Origin: Candidatus Aminicenantota bacterium
GTDB taxonomy: Bacteria > Acidobacteriota > Aminicenantia > UBA2199
Assembly: GCA_026393835.1 (NCBI GenBank)
Contig: JAPKZK010000128.1
Coordinates: forward strand, 1 to 33,948
Reading direction: 5' to 3'
DNA length: 33,948 nucleotides
Part shown: positions 1 through 6,894 of the stretch, one piece after another
How positions within the stretch are numbered: position 1 is the first letter of the stretch
Layout: each line of letters opens with the position of its first letter
Made by a program: the position numbers and the translations under genes
Notes under the pieces: model-generated
Database searches by the model: none
Seen by the model: only the letters and a program-made list of their open reading frames with translations
Told to the model about the DNA's origin: nothing

Positions 1-780
1 CGGGACCTCGAAAAACCGGGAGTAATTATATAACATCTCGGCCGCTTCATTTTCCGGCATGGTTCTAAGGTACTTGTACCAGAACCGGGAGGGAAGCATA
101 CTATTGAGTTCCTTCATCAGCCAGCCCACCCAACTGCCCGATACCAGGAGGGGAGCGATTTTACTTTCGGCAGTGCTTAAATACCCTCCGGCCATGTCGT
201 TTTGAAGTTTATCCAGGTTTTTGTCACGGTAGATCATGGCGTTTAAGAACTGGAACTCATCGATCATCTGGACGATAAATTCATTCTGCCTGGAAGCCAA
301 ATTTTTCGGGGCTTCGCGTGTAATCTCCCAGAGGATACCGATCTCCTCGTGGGCAACGGCGTGGGCTGCCCCTTCAATCATTCCACATAGGTAATCAAGC
401 CCCTCTTGCTTTGCGATTTCGATTACTTTCCCAAAATCGCTCTTATTTTCCGGGTTCAGGTATCCGGGTTTCCGGGATTTGAAGGCGATGTACTGGTAAA
501 TGAAGGTGAGAAAAAAATCCTTACAAAAATCCACTACCCACATTTCAGTTTCCTTGACCTCATAATAAAAAGGGATCACCCCATCGTTTTTGTAATAGGT
601 GATATTGAACAACCGTTCCATGATAGCGGTTTTTCCCATTTTGCGGCGAGCCAGGATGGCGGTGCTATGGGATTTTCTCTCTTTAATATCGTTTATCCAC
701 TTAAGGAAAAAGGCCAGTTCTTTGTGTCTCCCGGTGAACAACTCCGGGTTGCCGATGCGTTCTTCTAATGCGTATTCCAT
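1..780 (-). CDS. AAA/STAND-type ATPase, 5' part only (runs off the window)
   Basis: The reverse strand is open from an ATG at 780 down to base 1, giving 260 codons with no stop, so the C-terminus lies outside the window. The protein starts MEYALEERIGNPELFTGR, the 'F.GR..EL' box that opens archaeal-type/STAND ATPases. It then has a P-loop-like ARRKMGKTA (about residues 44-52) and a Walker B region FIVQMIDEFQFL near residue 175. The P-loop has lost the usual first glycine but keeps GKT. Such ATPases are common in accessory regions and their function is mostly unknown. Several apparent plus-strand frames inside it are shadows. The family is fairly sure; the role is not. Confidence 0.75.
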   Translation of the reverse strand, partial: MEYALEERIGNPELFTGRHKELAFFLKWINDIKERKSHSTAILARRKMGKTAIMERLFNITYYKNDGVIPFYYEVKETEMWVVDFCKDFFLTFIYQYIAFKSRKPGYLNPENKSDFGKVIEIAKQEGLDYLCGMIEGAAHAVAHEEIGILWEITREAPKNLASRQNEFIVQMIDEFQFLNAMIYRDKNLDKLQNDMAGGYLSTAESKIAPLLVSGSWVGWLMKELNSMLPSRFWYKYLRTMPENEAAEMLYNYSRFFEVP

Positions 781-1029
781 GCCCTATTATATACCACAAA
801 AGAAAAAAAATAGCAAACTGTATTCGTGAATTTGGTTCTTCATCTGTGCTAATCAGTGAAATCCGTGGGCGGAATGGCCGGATGACGGGATGGCTAAAAT
901 AAAAAAGTGTCTGCCCGATTCCCATTTCAAAATCCCCGCAGGAGGCCGTTTTAATTAACAATTAATAATTGACAATTAACAATTATTTCTTTTCCACTTC
1001 CTTAAATAGGGAATCGGGCAGACACTTCT
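781..1029. other. Intergenic stretch made of repeats
   Basis: No gene is seen here. Around 840-872 there is a degenerate 'ctgtgctaatcagtg...ccgtggg' sequence, related to the inverted repeat at 18545-18670. It is followed by the inverted repeat 905-1028 and an AT-rich 'ttaacaattaataattgac' core. Confidence 0.6.
905..1028. repeat. Inverted repeat with 19-bp ends, GTGTCTGCCC family
   Basis: AAGTGTCTGCCCGATTCCC at 905-923 is the exact reverse complement of 1010-1028. The right half, read on the minus strand (tctgcccgattccc, then ttaaggaag, then an 'aataattgttaattgtcaatt' stretch), is seen again in plus orientation at 2152-2220 and 3122-3172. It is therefore a dispersed intergenic family, possibly a non-autonomous palindromic element. 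The right end abuts the decayed 3' end of the neighbouring pseudogene. Confidence 0.75.
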
Positions 1030-2023
1030 TGCCTACCTCGATGGATTTAAAGCCGGAAATATTCCTATCCTTTACACTAAACCCTATGCCTCCATTAAAT
1101 TATTTACTAAGGCGTGCCCTACTTCTTTGTTGGGATACGATAAAACATAGGTCCCCTCATGACGTTTCTTTACCGTTAAATACCCGGTCTGGAACAGCAT
1201 TAAATTAATATTAATATCGGCGATATCGAATGTAATATTCTTTTAATTTTTCGAATAATTCGGTTTTAGAGCTGTCCTTATGCAGTTGCAGCCATTCCTG
1301 GATATAGTCGGCGAAGTAAATTTCAATCTCTTCGTGGGTATAGCCAAGGAGTTTTGAGTAATCCTTATGGAAAGTGATATCGATGAGGTGGTTCAGGTCG
1401 CTGAAAATCGACCGGCGGCTAAAACGCGATATCCCTGTCATAAAAAGGAATTTGATTTTACTTTACTGGCTTTTAAGAACAGAATAGAAGTTTCTGAGGA
1501 TATCCCTATTATAGGCAGCGGTTTTTATATCTTCGAGGTAATCGGTAATGGGTTTATCATATTCGTCGATCAGTACAACGATACGCCGGTCCTGGGCCAG
1601 TTTTCCGATTAAATATGCGAATTTTTCAGAGATGCTGTCCCCGCTGCATGGGAGACCGAAGCTTTGGGAGATTCGCTCCAATTCATTGGCGATGCCTTTT
1701 TCAATACCCAGGGCCCTGAAATCGATGCCAAGAAAGTCCAGGTGGATAACCGGGTATTTTTGCCAATCGATCCGGTCATAAATTCAATAATCTTTAAAGA
1801 GTTCCCGGTTGCCCTGGAAAATTTCTTTCAGGACAGATACCATTAAGGTTTTGCCGAAACGCCTGGGGTGCGACAAGAAATAAGCGCCGCCTTTTCGAAC
1901 CAGGGGATAAAGATACTGGGTTTTATCGACATAGATGCAATTATCTTCCACCAATATTGGGAGAGTGGATTTGCTGAGCGGCAAGTCTTTTTTTTCATGT
2001 TTTGCGTTTCGTTTTGTTGCCAT
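1030..2023 (-). pseudogene. Decayed DUF1703-type AAA-ATPase / PD-(D/E)XK gene
   Basis: Starting at an ATG at 2023 with a GGAGG seven bases upstream, the frame encodes the family's N-terminus (YVDKTQYLYPLV, then HPRRFGKTL). It hits TGA at 1784-1786 exactly where relatives usually carry tryptophan (LFKDY-stop-IYDRIDWQKYPVIHLDF). The same frame continues through Walker B (VVLIDEYDKPI) to TAA at 1463-1465, and again through FLFMTGISRFSRRSIFSDLNHL to a stop at 1211. After that only pieces remain: LFQTGYLTVKKRHEGTYVLS and YPNKEV in another frame (about 1100-1208), then GFSVKDRNISGFKSIEV, which resembles the family C-terminus. So there are two in-frame nonsense codons plus internal deletions of the C-terminal half. 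Intact relatives lie at 9596-11335 and 18680-20473. Confidence 0.8.
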
Positions 2024-2576
2024 TGGCGAACCTCCGATACCGGTTGAATTATACTATATCCGTACCCTTAAAGCAAATTGGAAACAAAATGGCAAAAATA
2101 ACCTTTCATAAGGATTTTTCAGTGGCACGAGAGTCTCGTGCATGTGCCTGAAAGTGTCTGCCCTATTCTCGATTAAGGAAGCGGCGATGGAATAATTGTC
2201 AATTGTTAATGGTTAATGGAGAATTCAGGACAAGTCGGCATAAATTCTTTACCACCGGACATTGGTTCCTTACCGTCGGATGAAAAGAAGGGACAGCCAA
2301 TCATGACGGCTCACCGTCGCGCCGTCACTCGGAGACTATGGAAATTTTGCCACCAGGAGATGACGCACCAAGACACTAAGTTTTTTTGTCTTTTTCTTCG
2401 CGGCCCTTCGCGTTCTTCGCGGCTACAATTAATAATTATCCAGGGCGTCGGTTGCATTTTTTTGAGATTTGGTTTATCATTCTTTGAAGGTTCGATCGAT
2501 GGCTCCAAACCGCAAAACAATTGGGACGCCCAATTCCTATTGCCAGGGGTAGATTGGCATACGCTTAAAACATATT
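2024..2576. other. Intergenic stretch with hairpin and dispersed repeats
   Basis: No credible gene is seen. A 17-base palindrome (gcacgaga/tctcgtgc) lies at 2133-2149. A copy of the GTGTCTGCCC repeat follows at 2152-2220. A 'ttcgcggcccttcgcgttcttcgcggct' type sequence at about 2394-2424 is also seen at 21065-21094 and, inverted, at 26311-26341. The open frames here on either strand are composed of these repeats. Confidence 0.6.
2152..2220 (+). repeat. GTGTCTGCCC-family intergenic repeat, copy 2
   Basis: The order 'aagtgtctgccctattc', 'attaaggaagcgg', 'ggaataattgtcaattgtta' matches the minus-strand reading of 950-1028 and the shorter copy at 3122-3172. Confidence 0.65.
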
Positions 2577-3077
2577 GTGATGAAAAAATATTTTGTTTTT
2601 ATATTGGCAATTATTCTTTTAACAACCCAGGTACAGGCAAAAGAGATCAAAAACTATTCCAATTCCTTTTTCGGCGGCTATAGGAAAAAAGCGTCGGTAA
2701 TGGGCAAAGTGGACGGCTCCGCCTTTGAAATATGGATATACCCCTACAAAGTACTCCACGACCTCCAATTCAAAGTGATAGTGGACGGCGCGGATGAAAA
2801 CCCCGACGCCCGGCTCAGCCGTTTCCAGTTTTCCCATACCCTTTTCCAACGAGAGTGGGTTGGGGAAAAATGGACCATCTCCCAGCAAATTTATCACGCT
2901 TATAATGAACCCGTCGTTTTCCTGGTTTACCGCGTCCATGCCTTAACCGATATCACATTGGAATTTTATTTCAGCCCGGAAGGAGCGGTACAGCGGAAAG
3001 GAAATATCGTCACCCTGTTAATAAACTTTAAAGGCCAATGGGAAAGAAAATCAATTCGGTGTAAAGCGGTTAGATAG
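2577..3077 (+). pseudogene. Truncated secreted protein, N-terminal part of a glycosidase-like gene
   Basis: The frame encodes 166 residues: a clear signal peptide (MMKKYFVFILAIILLTTQVQA), then a short beta-rich segment with IWIYPYKVLHDLQFKVIVDG and later EPVVFLVYRVHALTDITLEF. This pattern resembles the N-terminal domain of secreted amylo-alpha-1,6-glucosidase/debranching-type proteins, which normally run to several hundred residues. Here the frame stops after about 150 residues of that domain and continues into repeats, with no catalytic domain. No good Shine-Dalgarno precedes the start. It reads as a leftover of a larger gene. The family link is from memory of the motif and moderate at best; the truncation is inferred from length. 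Confidence 0.5.
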
Positions 3078-3121
3078 ACTTTCTTATTAGCCGCGAAGAA
3101 CGCGATGGGGCGTACCGGCGA

Positions 3122-3172
3122 CCTGCGTGTCTGCCCTATTAAGGAAATGAAAAAGGAATAATTGTTAATGAA
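3122..3172 (+). repeat. GTGTCTGCCC-family intergenic repeat, copy 3
   Basis: 'gtgtctgccctattaaggaa' followed by 'ggaataattgttaatg' is a shortened version of the repeat at 2152-2220. Just before it (3090-3110) is a 'gccgcgaagaacgcg' fragment of another dispersed repeat. Confidence 0.6.
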
Positions 3173-3196
3173 AGATAAGTCCTGCCCCTAAATCCC

Positions 3197-4225
3197 TTAT
3201 TTCTTTTTTTTCTTTTTTCTTCTCTTTTTCGAGGGTATTAGATTTTTAACCTTTGAAATTATACCCAGGGGAGGACGAGGAGGTAGAAGAGCCATCCATT
3301 TTTCAGCTTCACCCGGTCGCTCGGATTCCTCGTACAGCATGACCAGCCGATCGATTATTTCCTCACGATCTTCCACCTGTGGTACGGCCAGACCCCTTGT
3401 GAGAATTTCTTCCCCTTTTTCAAAATCCTGATTTTCCTCACAATCCAGCCAATGGTAGTCTGAATATCCGATCCAACCCCATCCCCATTGAGGGTCTTGC
3501 TCCAGCCACTCTTCGAACAGCGATCCCGCTGTTTTTGTATCCCCCAGTTTAAAATGAGACTCTGCAAAAGCCCTTTTCATATTTCTCAGTACATTTTTAT
3601 CTTCGCAGGAAAATCTTTTCATATACTCGCCGGTAAATTCGATCCTGGCTTTTAAATAGTATAAGTTTTCGCACCCGGCATTCCCTAATTCCATTTCTAC
3701 ATCCTGCACCCAATTCCATACGCTCTGGGTTCCCCTGAATTTATCATCAAAATCATCCAGGGTTTTTAAATTCCTTTCATCCATTATTTTCAATATCCAT
3801 TTCCATACCTTTAACCACATGTCACAGACTTTTTCTACATCCTCATTCTCCAGTTCATCATAGCCATCTTGCATCAGTTCATCGATCATTTCAAAAGAAG
3901 GTTGATCCGGGGCCCAACGTTCCCATAATACCACCAGGCACGTCCACAGCCAATCCTCAGCCATATCGCCTGTGAGTTTTACCCTGACATTCTCCTGGTT
4001 AAAATACCAATAAAACATCTCTTCGGCGGATAAGAATCGATTAACCATTTGCAAAAAGGACTCCTTATTCATTTTAATTCCGAAACTTTCAAGTTTCTCA
4101 ACTAATTTCTCGTCGGACAAAGCTCTTCCATCAGGAATAGAAACCATTGCCTCAATCTCCCTGGGACTAAATTTGTTTTTTTCTCGTTCACATATTCGAT
4201 GAAGCGCCGCAAATGAAAGGTCCAT
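3197..4225 (-). CDS. Helical repeat protein of the SEC-C-associated family, lacking the SEC-C zinc tail
   Basis: The protein has 342 residues; its ATG at 4225 has AAGGAGA eight bases upstream. It is acidic and all-helical. The segment from about residue 225 (GDTKTAGSLFEEWLEQDPQWGWGWIGYSDYHW, later EKGEEILTRGLAVPQVEDREEI) has the TPR-like pattern of proteins annotated 'SEC-C metal-binding domain-containing', in which a C-terminal CxCxnC zinc motif normally follows. Here that motif is absent. The protein instead ends in a run of about a dozen lysines and arginines encoded by a homopurine tract at 3197-3235. Function is unknown in the family; no partner gene is obvious. A 32-base palindrome lies 40-70 bases upstream. 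Confidence 0.7.
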   Translation of the reverse strand: MDLSFAALHRICEREKNKFSPREIEAMVSIPDGRALSDEKLVEKLESFGIKMNKESFLQMVNRFLSAEEMFYWYFNQENVRVKLTGDMAEDWLWTCLVVLWERWAPDQPSFEMIDELMQDGYDELENEDVEKVCDMWLKVWKWILKIMDERNLKTLDDFDDKFRGTQSVWNWVQDVEMELGNAGCENLYYLKARIEFTGEYMKRFSCEDKNVLRNMKRAFAESHFKLGDTKTAGSLFEEWLEQDPQWGWGWIGYSDYHWLDCEENQDFEKGEEILTRGLAVPQVEDREEIIDRLVMLYEESERPGEAEKWMALLPPRPPLGIISKVKNLIPSKKRRKKKKKK

Positions 4226-4263
4226 TATCGTTCTCCTTTTTCTCTTGCCCGGGAAAAGCGATA

Positions 4264-4295
4264 TAACATATCTTAACCCCCGGGTTAGAATGTTA
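4264..4295. promoter_or_regulatory. Palindrome upstream of the 4225 gene (possible operator)
   Basis: The half-sites taacatatcttaaccc and gggttagaatgtta are imperfect reverse complements around a CCCGGG centre. The position, 40-70 bases before a minus-strand start, suits a repressor site. No regulator is identified. Confidence 0.35.
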
Positions 4296-4490
4296 TTATT
4301 TAAAAAAGGTCACATTTAAAAGTTTATTTTACCCTAAAAAGTTTCAGAATACAAGAGGAAAGATAAAAATAAAATCCGGTTGCCGGGAGAATGGAAGGGG
4401 GAAAAAGGGGAAATGGCCAAAACAAAAACAAATGACTCCCGGCGGCAGGCTGTTTTTGTTTGGTATTTTGAAAATTTGAATTTTGAATTT

Positions 4491-4534
4491 GTTTCGGATT
4501 TCGGATTTCACGTAACGCGATTTCTGATTTATTA
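4491..4534 (+). repeat. Dispersed 'cacgtaacgcgatttc' intergenic repeat, copy 1
   Basis: Near-identical to 20787-20831: gtttcg, tttcg, atttcacgtaacgcgatttc and tttatta occur in the same order, and both copies are preceded by 'ttttgaattttgaa'-like sequence. Confidence 0.7.
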
Positions 4535-4599
4535 TTCGCTTATCTTAACGGCATTCGCGACAGGCGAGTTTCAACTTTTCGGGGGATTGGCTGAAAATC

Positions 4600-6030
4600 T
4601 CAACTAATAGCCGGGATGGGCAGTTTTAAGGAAGAGGTGTCCAAATACCTTGATAACTGCTCTTTCAACTCATTAACCCTATCTAAATGGCTGGCGTATT
4701 CGTCTTTCAAACCGTCAAGCTTTATCATGGCATTTTTGTATTCTTCCTGGAAAGCCGCGGTTCCTTTTTCCAATATTTCACCCAATTCCGATTTTAAAGA
4801 CCGCACACTTTTCCTGGCAGTTTCAATATACTGGTCTCTTAACGCAATGAAGTTTTTAAGCGCTTCTTCAAATTCATCCCGCAAATGAACCGTCCCATGC
4901 TCCACCATCTTAAAATATTCTTTTTTCAGTTGTTTGACCAGGGTGTCCACGTGGACGATTTTCTCAACCCTGTAGGCATTTGAACCGGCAAAAGCGAACC
5001 CGTTGGCAAGTTTCCCCTTCCTGGCATTGTCCAATGCTTCGGAAATACAGTATCTGGCGCTTTTGGCATTGCAGCTTTCCAGGCACCGCCAGGGGCAACG
5101 AAATACTTTTCGACTCCCGGAATCCACTTCTCTGAGAAAGTTGTTTTTTATGGCCCTGCCGGGCAGCCCCACCGGGCTTTTGATGATTACGATATCTTCT
5201 TCTTTACAATCCACATATGTTTTTTTGAATTTCTTATCCGCATCACACTCATGGGTGGCAACAAACCGCGTGGCCATTTGAACGCCACTGGCGCCAAGTT
5301 TAAAGAATTTGAAAATATCTTCGCCGTCGAATATCCCGCCGGCGGCAATAACAGGGATCGCTTTAGCGAATTGCTCTTCAAACATTTTGACCTCTGCCAC
5401 CACCGCGGGTATTATATTTTCAAGGGCATACCCCGGGTCATTGATCTCTGTTTCTTTAAATCCCAGGTGCCCACCGGCCTTGGGGCCTTCAACCACCACT
5501 CCATCGGGGATGGTGGCATAGTTTTTTTGCCAATATGTAAAGATTAACCTGGCCGCCCTTGCCGAGCTGACAATAGGAACAACTTTAACGCCGGCTTCCC
5601 TGATCTCGGCGACGGGGATTCCTTTGAGCGGGAGCCCCGCACCCAGGAAAACGATATCTACTTTCTCTTCAATCGCAACCTGCAGCAAATCGTGGAAATC
5701 ATTGACAGCCACCATGATATTCACGCCGATGATTCCATGGCTCAGGCTTCTTGCTTTTTTTATTTGTTTTCGAAGCGCCCGTTTATCCGCCTCTTTGCCG
5801 TTGGTATAGTAATCGGGTTCCAGCATGCCGATGGCATTGGCGGCAATGACCCCGATGCCGCCTTCATTGGCGACAGCCGAAGCCAACCCGGCAAGCGAAA
5901 TTCCGACGCCCATTCCTCCCTGGACAATCGGAACCCTGGCCACTGAATTGCCGATTTTCAACTGCGGCATTTTTACCCTGGGCATTTTGAAACCTGATAT
6001 TTTAATCCCGGACAACCGTTTTAAACTCAT
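4600..6030 (-). CDS. NAD(P)H-dependent flavin oxidoreductase (nitronate monooxygenase / FabK-like) with helical C-terminal extension
   Basis: The protein has 476 residues; its ATG at 6030 has AGGAG eight bases upstream. A TIM barrel binding FMN is indicated by PIVQGGMGVGISLAGLASAVANEGGIG (about 34-60), VVEGPKAGGHLGF (179-191, His188 in the catalytic position of nitronate monooxygenases) and AAGGIFDGEDIFKFFKLGASGVQMATRF. Residues 312-328 carry four cysteines (CPWRCLESCNAKSARYC) followed by GFAFAGSNAYRV, the signature of a clostridial-type subgroup. The family uses FMN to oxidise nitronates or reduce enoyl-ACP; the substrate here is open. Residues about 375-476 are an added charged helical, probably coiled-coil, tail that usual members (about 320-370 residues) lack. 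It has its own promoter, so it is probably not strictly co-transcribed with the gene upstream. Confidence 0.85.
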   Translation of the reverse strand: MSLKRLSGIKISGFKMPRVKMPQLKIGNSVARVPIVQGGMGVGISLAGLASAVANEGGIGVIAANAIGMLEPDYYTNGKEADKRALRKQIKKARSLSHGIIGVNIMVAVNDFHDLLQVAIEEKVDIVFLGAGLPLKGIPVAEIREAGVKVVPIVSSARAARLIFTYWQKNYATIPDGVVVEGPKAGGHLGFKETEINDPGYALENIIPAVVAEVKMFEEQFAKAIPVIAAGGIFDGEDIFKFFKLGASGVQMATRFVATHECDADKKFKKTYVDCKEEDIVIIKSPVGLPGRAIKNNFLREVDSGSRKVFRCPWRCLESCNAKSARYCISEALDNARKGKLANGFAFAGSNAYRVEKIVHVDTLVKQLKKEYFKMVEHGTVHLRDEFEEALKNFIALRDQYIETARKSVRSLKSELGEILEKGTAAFQEEYKNAMIKLDGLKDEYASHLDRVNELKEQLSRYLDTSSLKLPIPAIS

Positions 6031-6096
6031 TATGTTTACTCCTAAATGTCATGAAAAGGTGCTTGAAAAGTCTCATGATTTATAATCGTAAAATGT

Positions 6097-6125
6097 ATCA
6101 TACTACTTATCATTTATTTTTACAA
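6097..6125 (-). promoter_or_regulatory. Sigma-70-type promoter for the flavin oxidoreductase
   Basis: On the minus strand TTGTAA (6125-6120), a 17-base spacer, and TATGAT (6102-6097) lie about 70 bases before the ATG at 6030. The match to consensus is good; it has not been tested. Confidence 0.55.
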
Positions 6126-6152
6126 GTTTTTTTCCCTTGATATTTTTTATTA

Positions 6153-6752
6153 TCAATACAAAGTGGGTTTGCATATGATTTCTTTTACTTTGAGATCGAA
6201 GAAATGAAAACTATTGGCGGGTTGAAGGACCAGCGCCGTATCGGCGCCTTTGCCGGTTCCACCGATGGATATGACATCTTCATCGGTTCGGACAAGACCT
6301 GCATCCGCCGCCATCAGGGCCAGTTCGACGGCCACTTTTGTCCCCTGGCCGAAGGTCCTCAATGCAAATGCGATGATCTCATCGTTTTGATAGGTGGAGA
6401 GTTTATTGCGAATGGCCCGGCCGATGCCGCCGAAAGAGTGCTGATGGGTTAAAACGGTCACACCCCCGGCTTCCAATTGCCGCCGCACCTCGATGCTTAA
6501 TTCCTGGTGATTGGGTTTTTGAAACCCGGCCACATGGCTGACGGCAATTATTTTGAACCCCGTCCCCATAATCTCCAGGGCGTCAAAGGCGGTTTTCCCA
6601 CTGCAGGTCGCCACAAGGATGTTTCGAATGCCCAGTTCCTTTGCCCTGCGCGCCGCGGCCTCCATCACCCACGGGGTGTTTTCGGGGCCGGGCTTCTTAA
6701 AATACCGGCAAGGGATATCTTCATACATCGATAAATTATTCATATTCGTCAT
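6153..6752 (-). CDS. Pyruvate kinase C-terminal-domain-like protein
   Basis: The protein has 199 residues and is a stand-alone version of the pyruvate kinase alpha/beta domain. The pattern includes TPWVMEAAARRAKELGIRNILVATCSGKTAFDALEIM, FKIIAVSHVAGF, GVTVLTHQHSFGGIGRAIRNK and a glycine-rich ISIGGTGKGADTALVLQPA. This free-standing family is found in archaea and many bacteria, and its biochemical role is unknown. There is no barrel or active-site domain, so it cannot be a pyruvate kinase. The start is uncertain: ATGs at 6752, 6743 and 6728 all lack a clear Shine-Dalgarno. It lies 122 bases upstream of the flavin oxidoreductase on the same strand. Confidence 0.75.
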   Translation of the reverse strand: MTNMNNLSMYEDIPCRYFKKPGPENTPWVMEAAARRAKELGIRNILVATCSGKTAFDALEIMGTGFKIIAVSHVAGFQKPNHQELSIEVRRQLEAGGVTVLTHQHSFGGIGRAIRNKLSTYQNDEIIAFALRTFGQGTKVAVELALMAADAGLVRTDEDVISIGGTGKGADTALVLQPANSFHFFDLKVKEIICKPTLY

Positions 6753-6824
6753 GATTATATTTTATAAGAATTTAAATTCTATTTCAATGGTGGCAAGGAA
6801 ATGTTTTTTCTATGCCTCCGGCGG

Positions 6825-6854
6825 CCAGAAACCTTTTTGAAAAAAGGTTTCTGG
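6825..6854. repeat. CCAGAAACC palindromic element, copy 1
   Basis: Two 14-base arms (CCAGAAACCTTTTT and its complement) are separated by GA. The trailing 'acttccaaaaacttttgatt' is shared with the palindromes at 20994-21023 and 23058-23091. The hairpin followed by A/T-rich sequence could also act as a terminator for the convergent side. Confidence 0.8.
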
Positions 6855-6894
6855 ACTTCCAAAAACTTTTGATTGTTTAACTTAACAAAAAGTT

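Larger units (their letters stand above)
4226..4599. other. Intergenic stretch with palindrome and dispersed repeat
   Basis: A near-palindrome around 4264-4295 (taacat..cttaaccc / gggttagaatgtta) sits just upstream of the minus-strand gene and could be an operator. At 4491-4534 there is a 'tttcacgtaacgcgatttc' repeat, preceded by 'gaattttgaattt', seen again at 20787-20831. The 75-codon plus-strand frame at 4380-4607 is made of this repeat and is not called. Confidence 0.55.

Noticed and set aside
4380..4607. 75-codon plus-strand frame
   Set aside because: Composed of a dispersed intergenic repeat, with a composition unlike protein-coding sequence.
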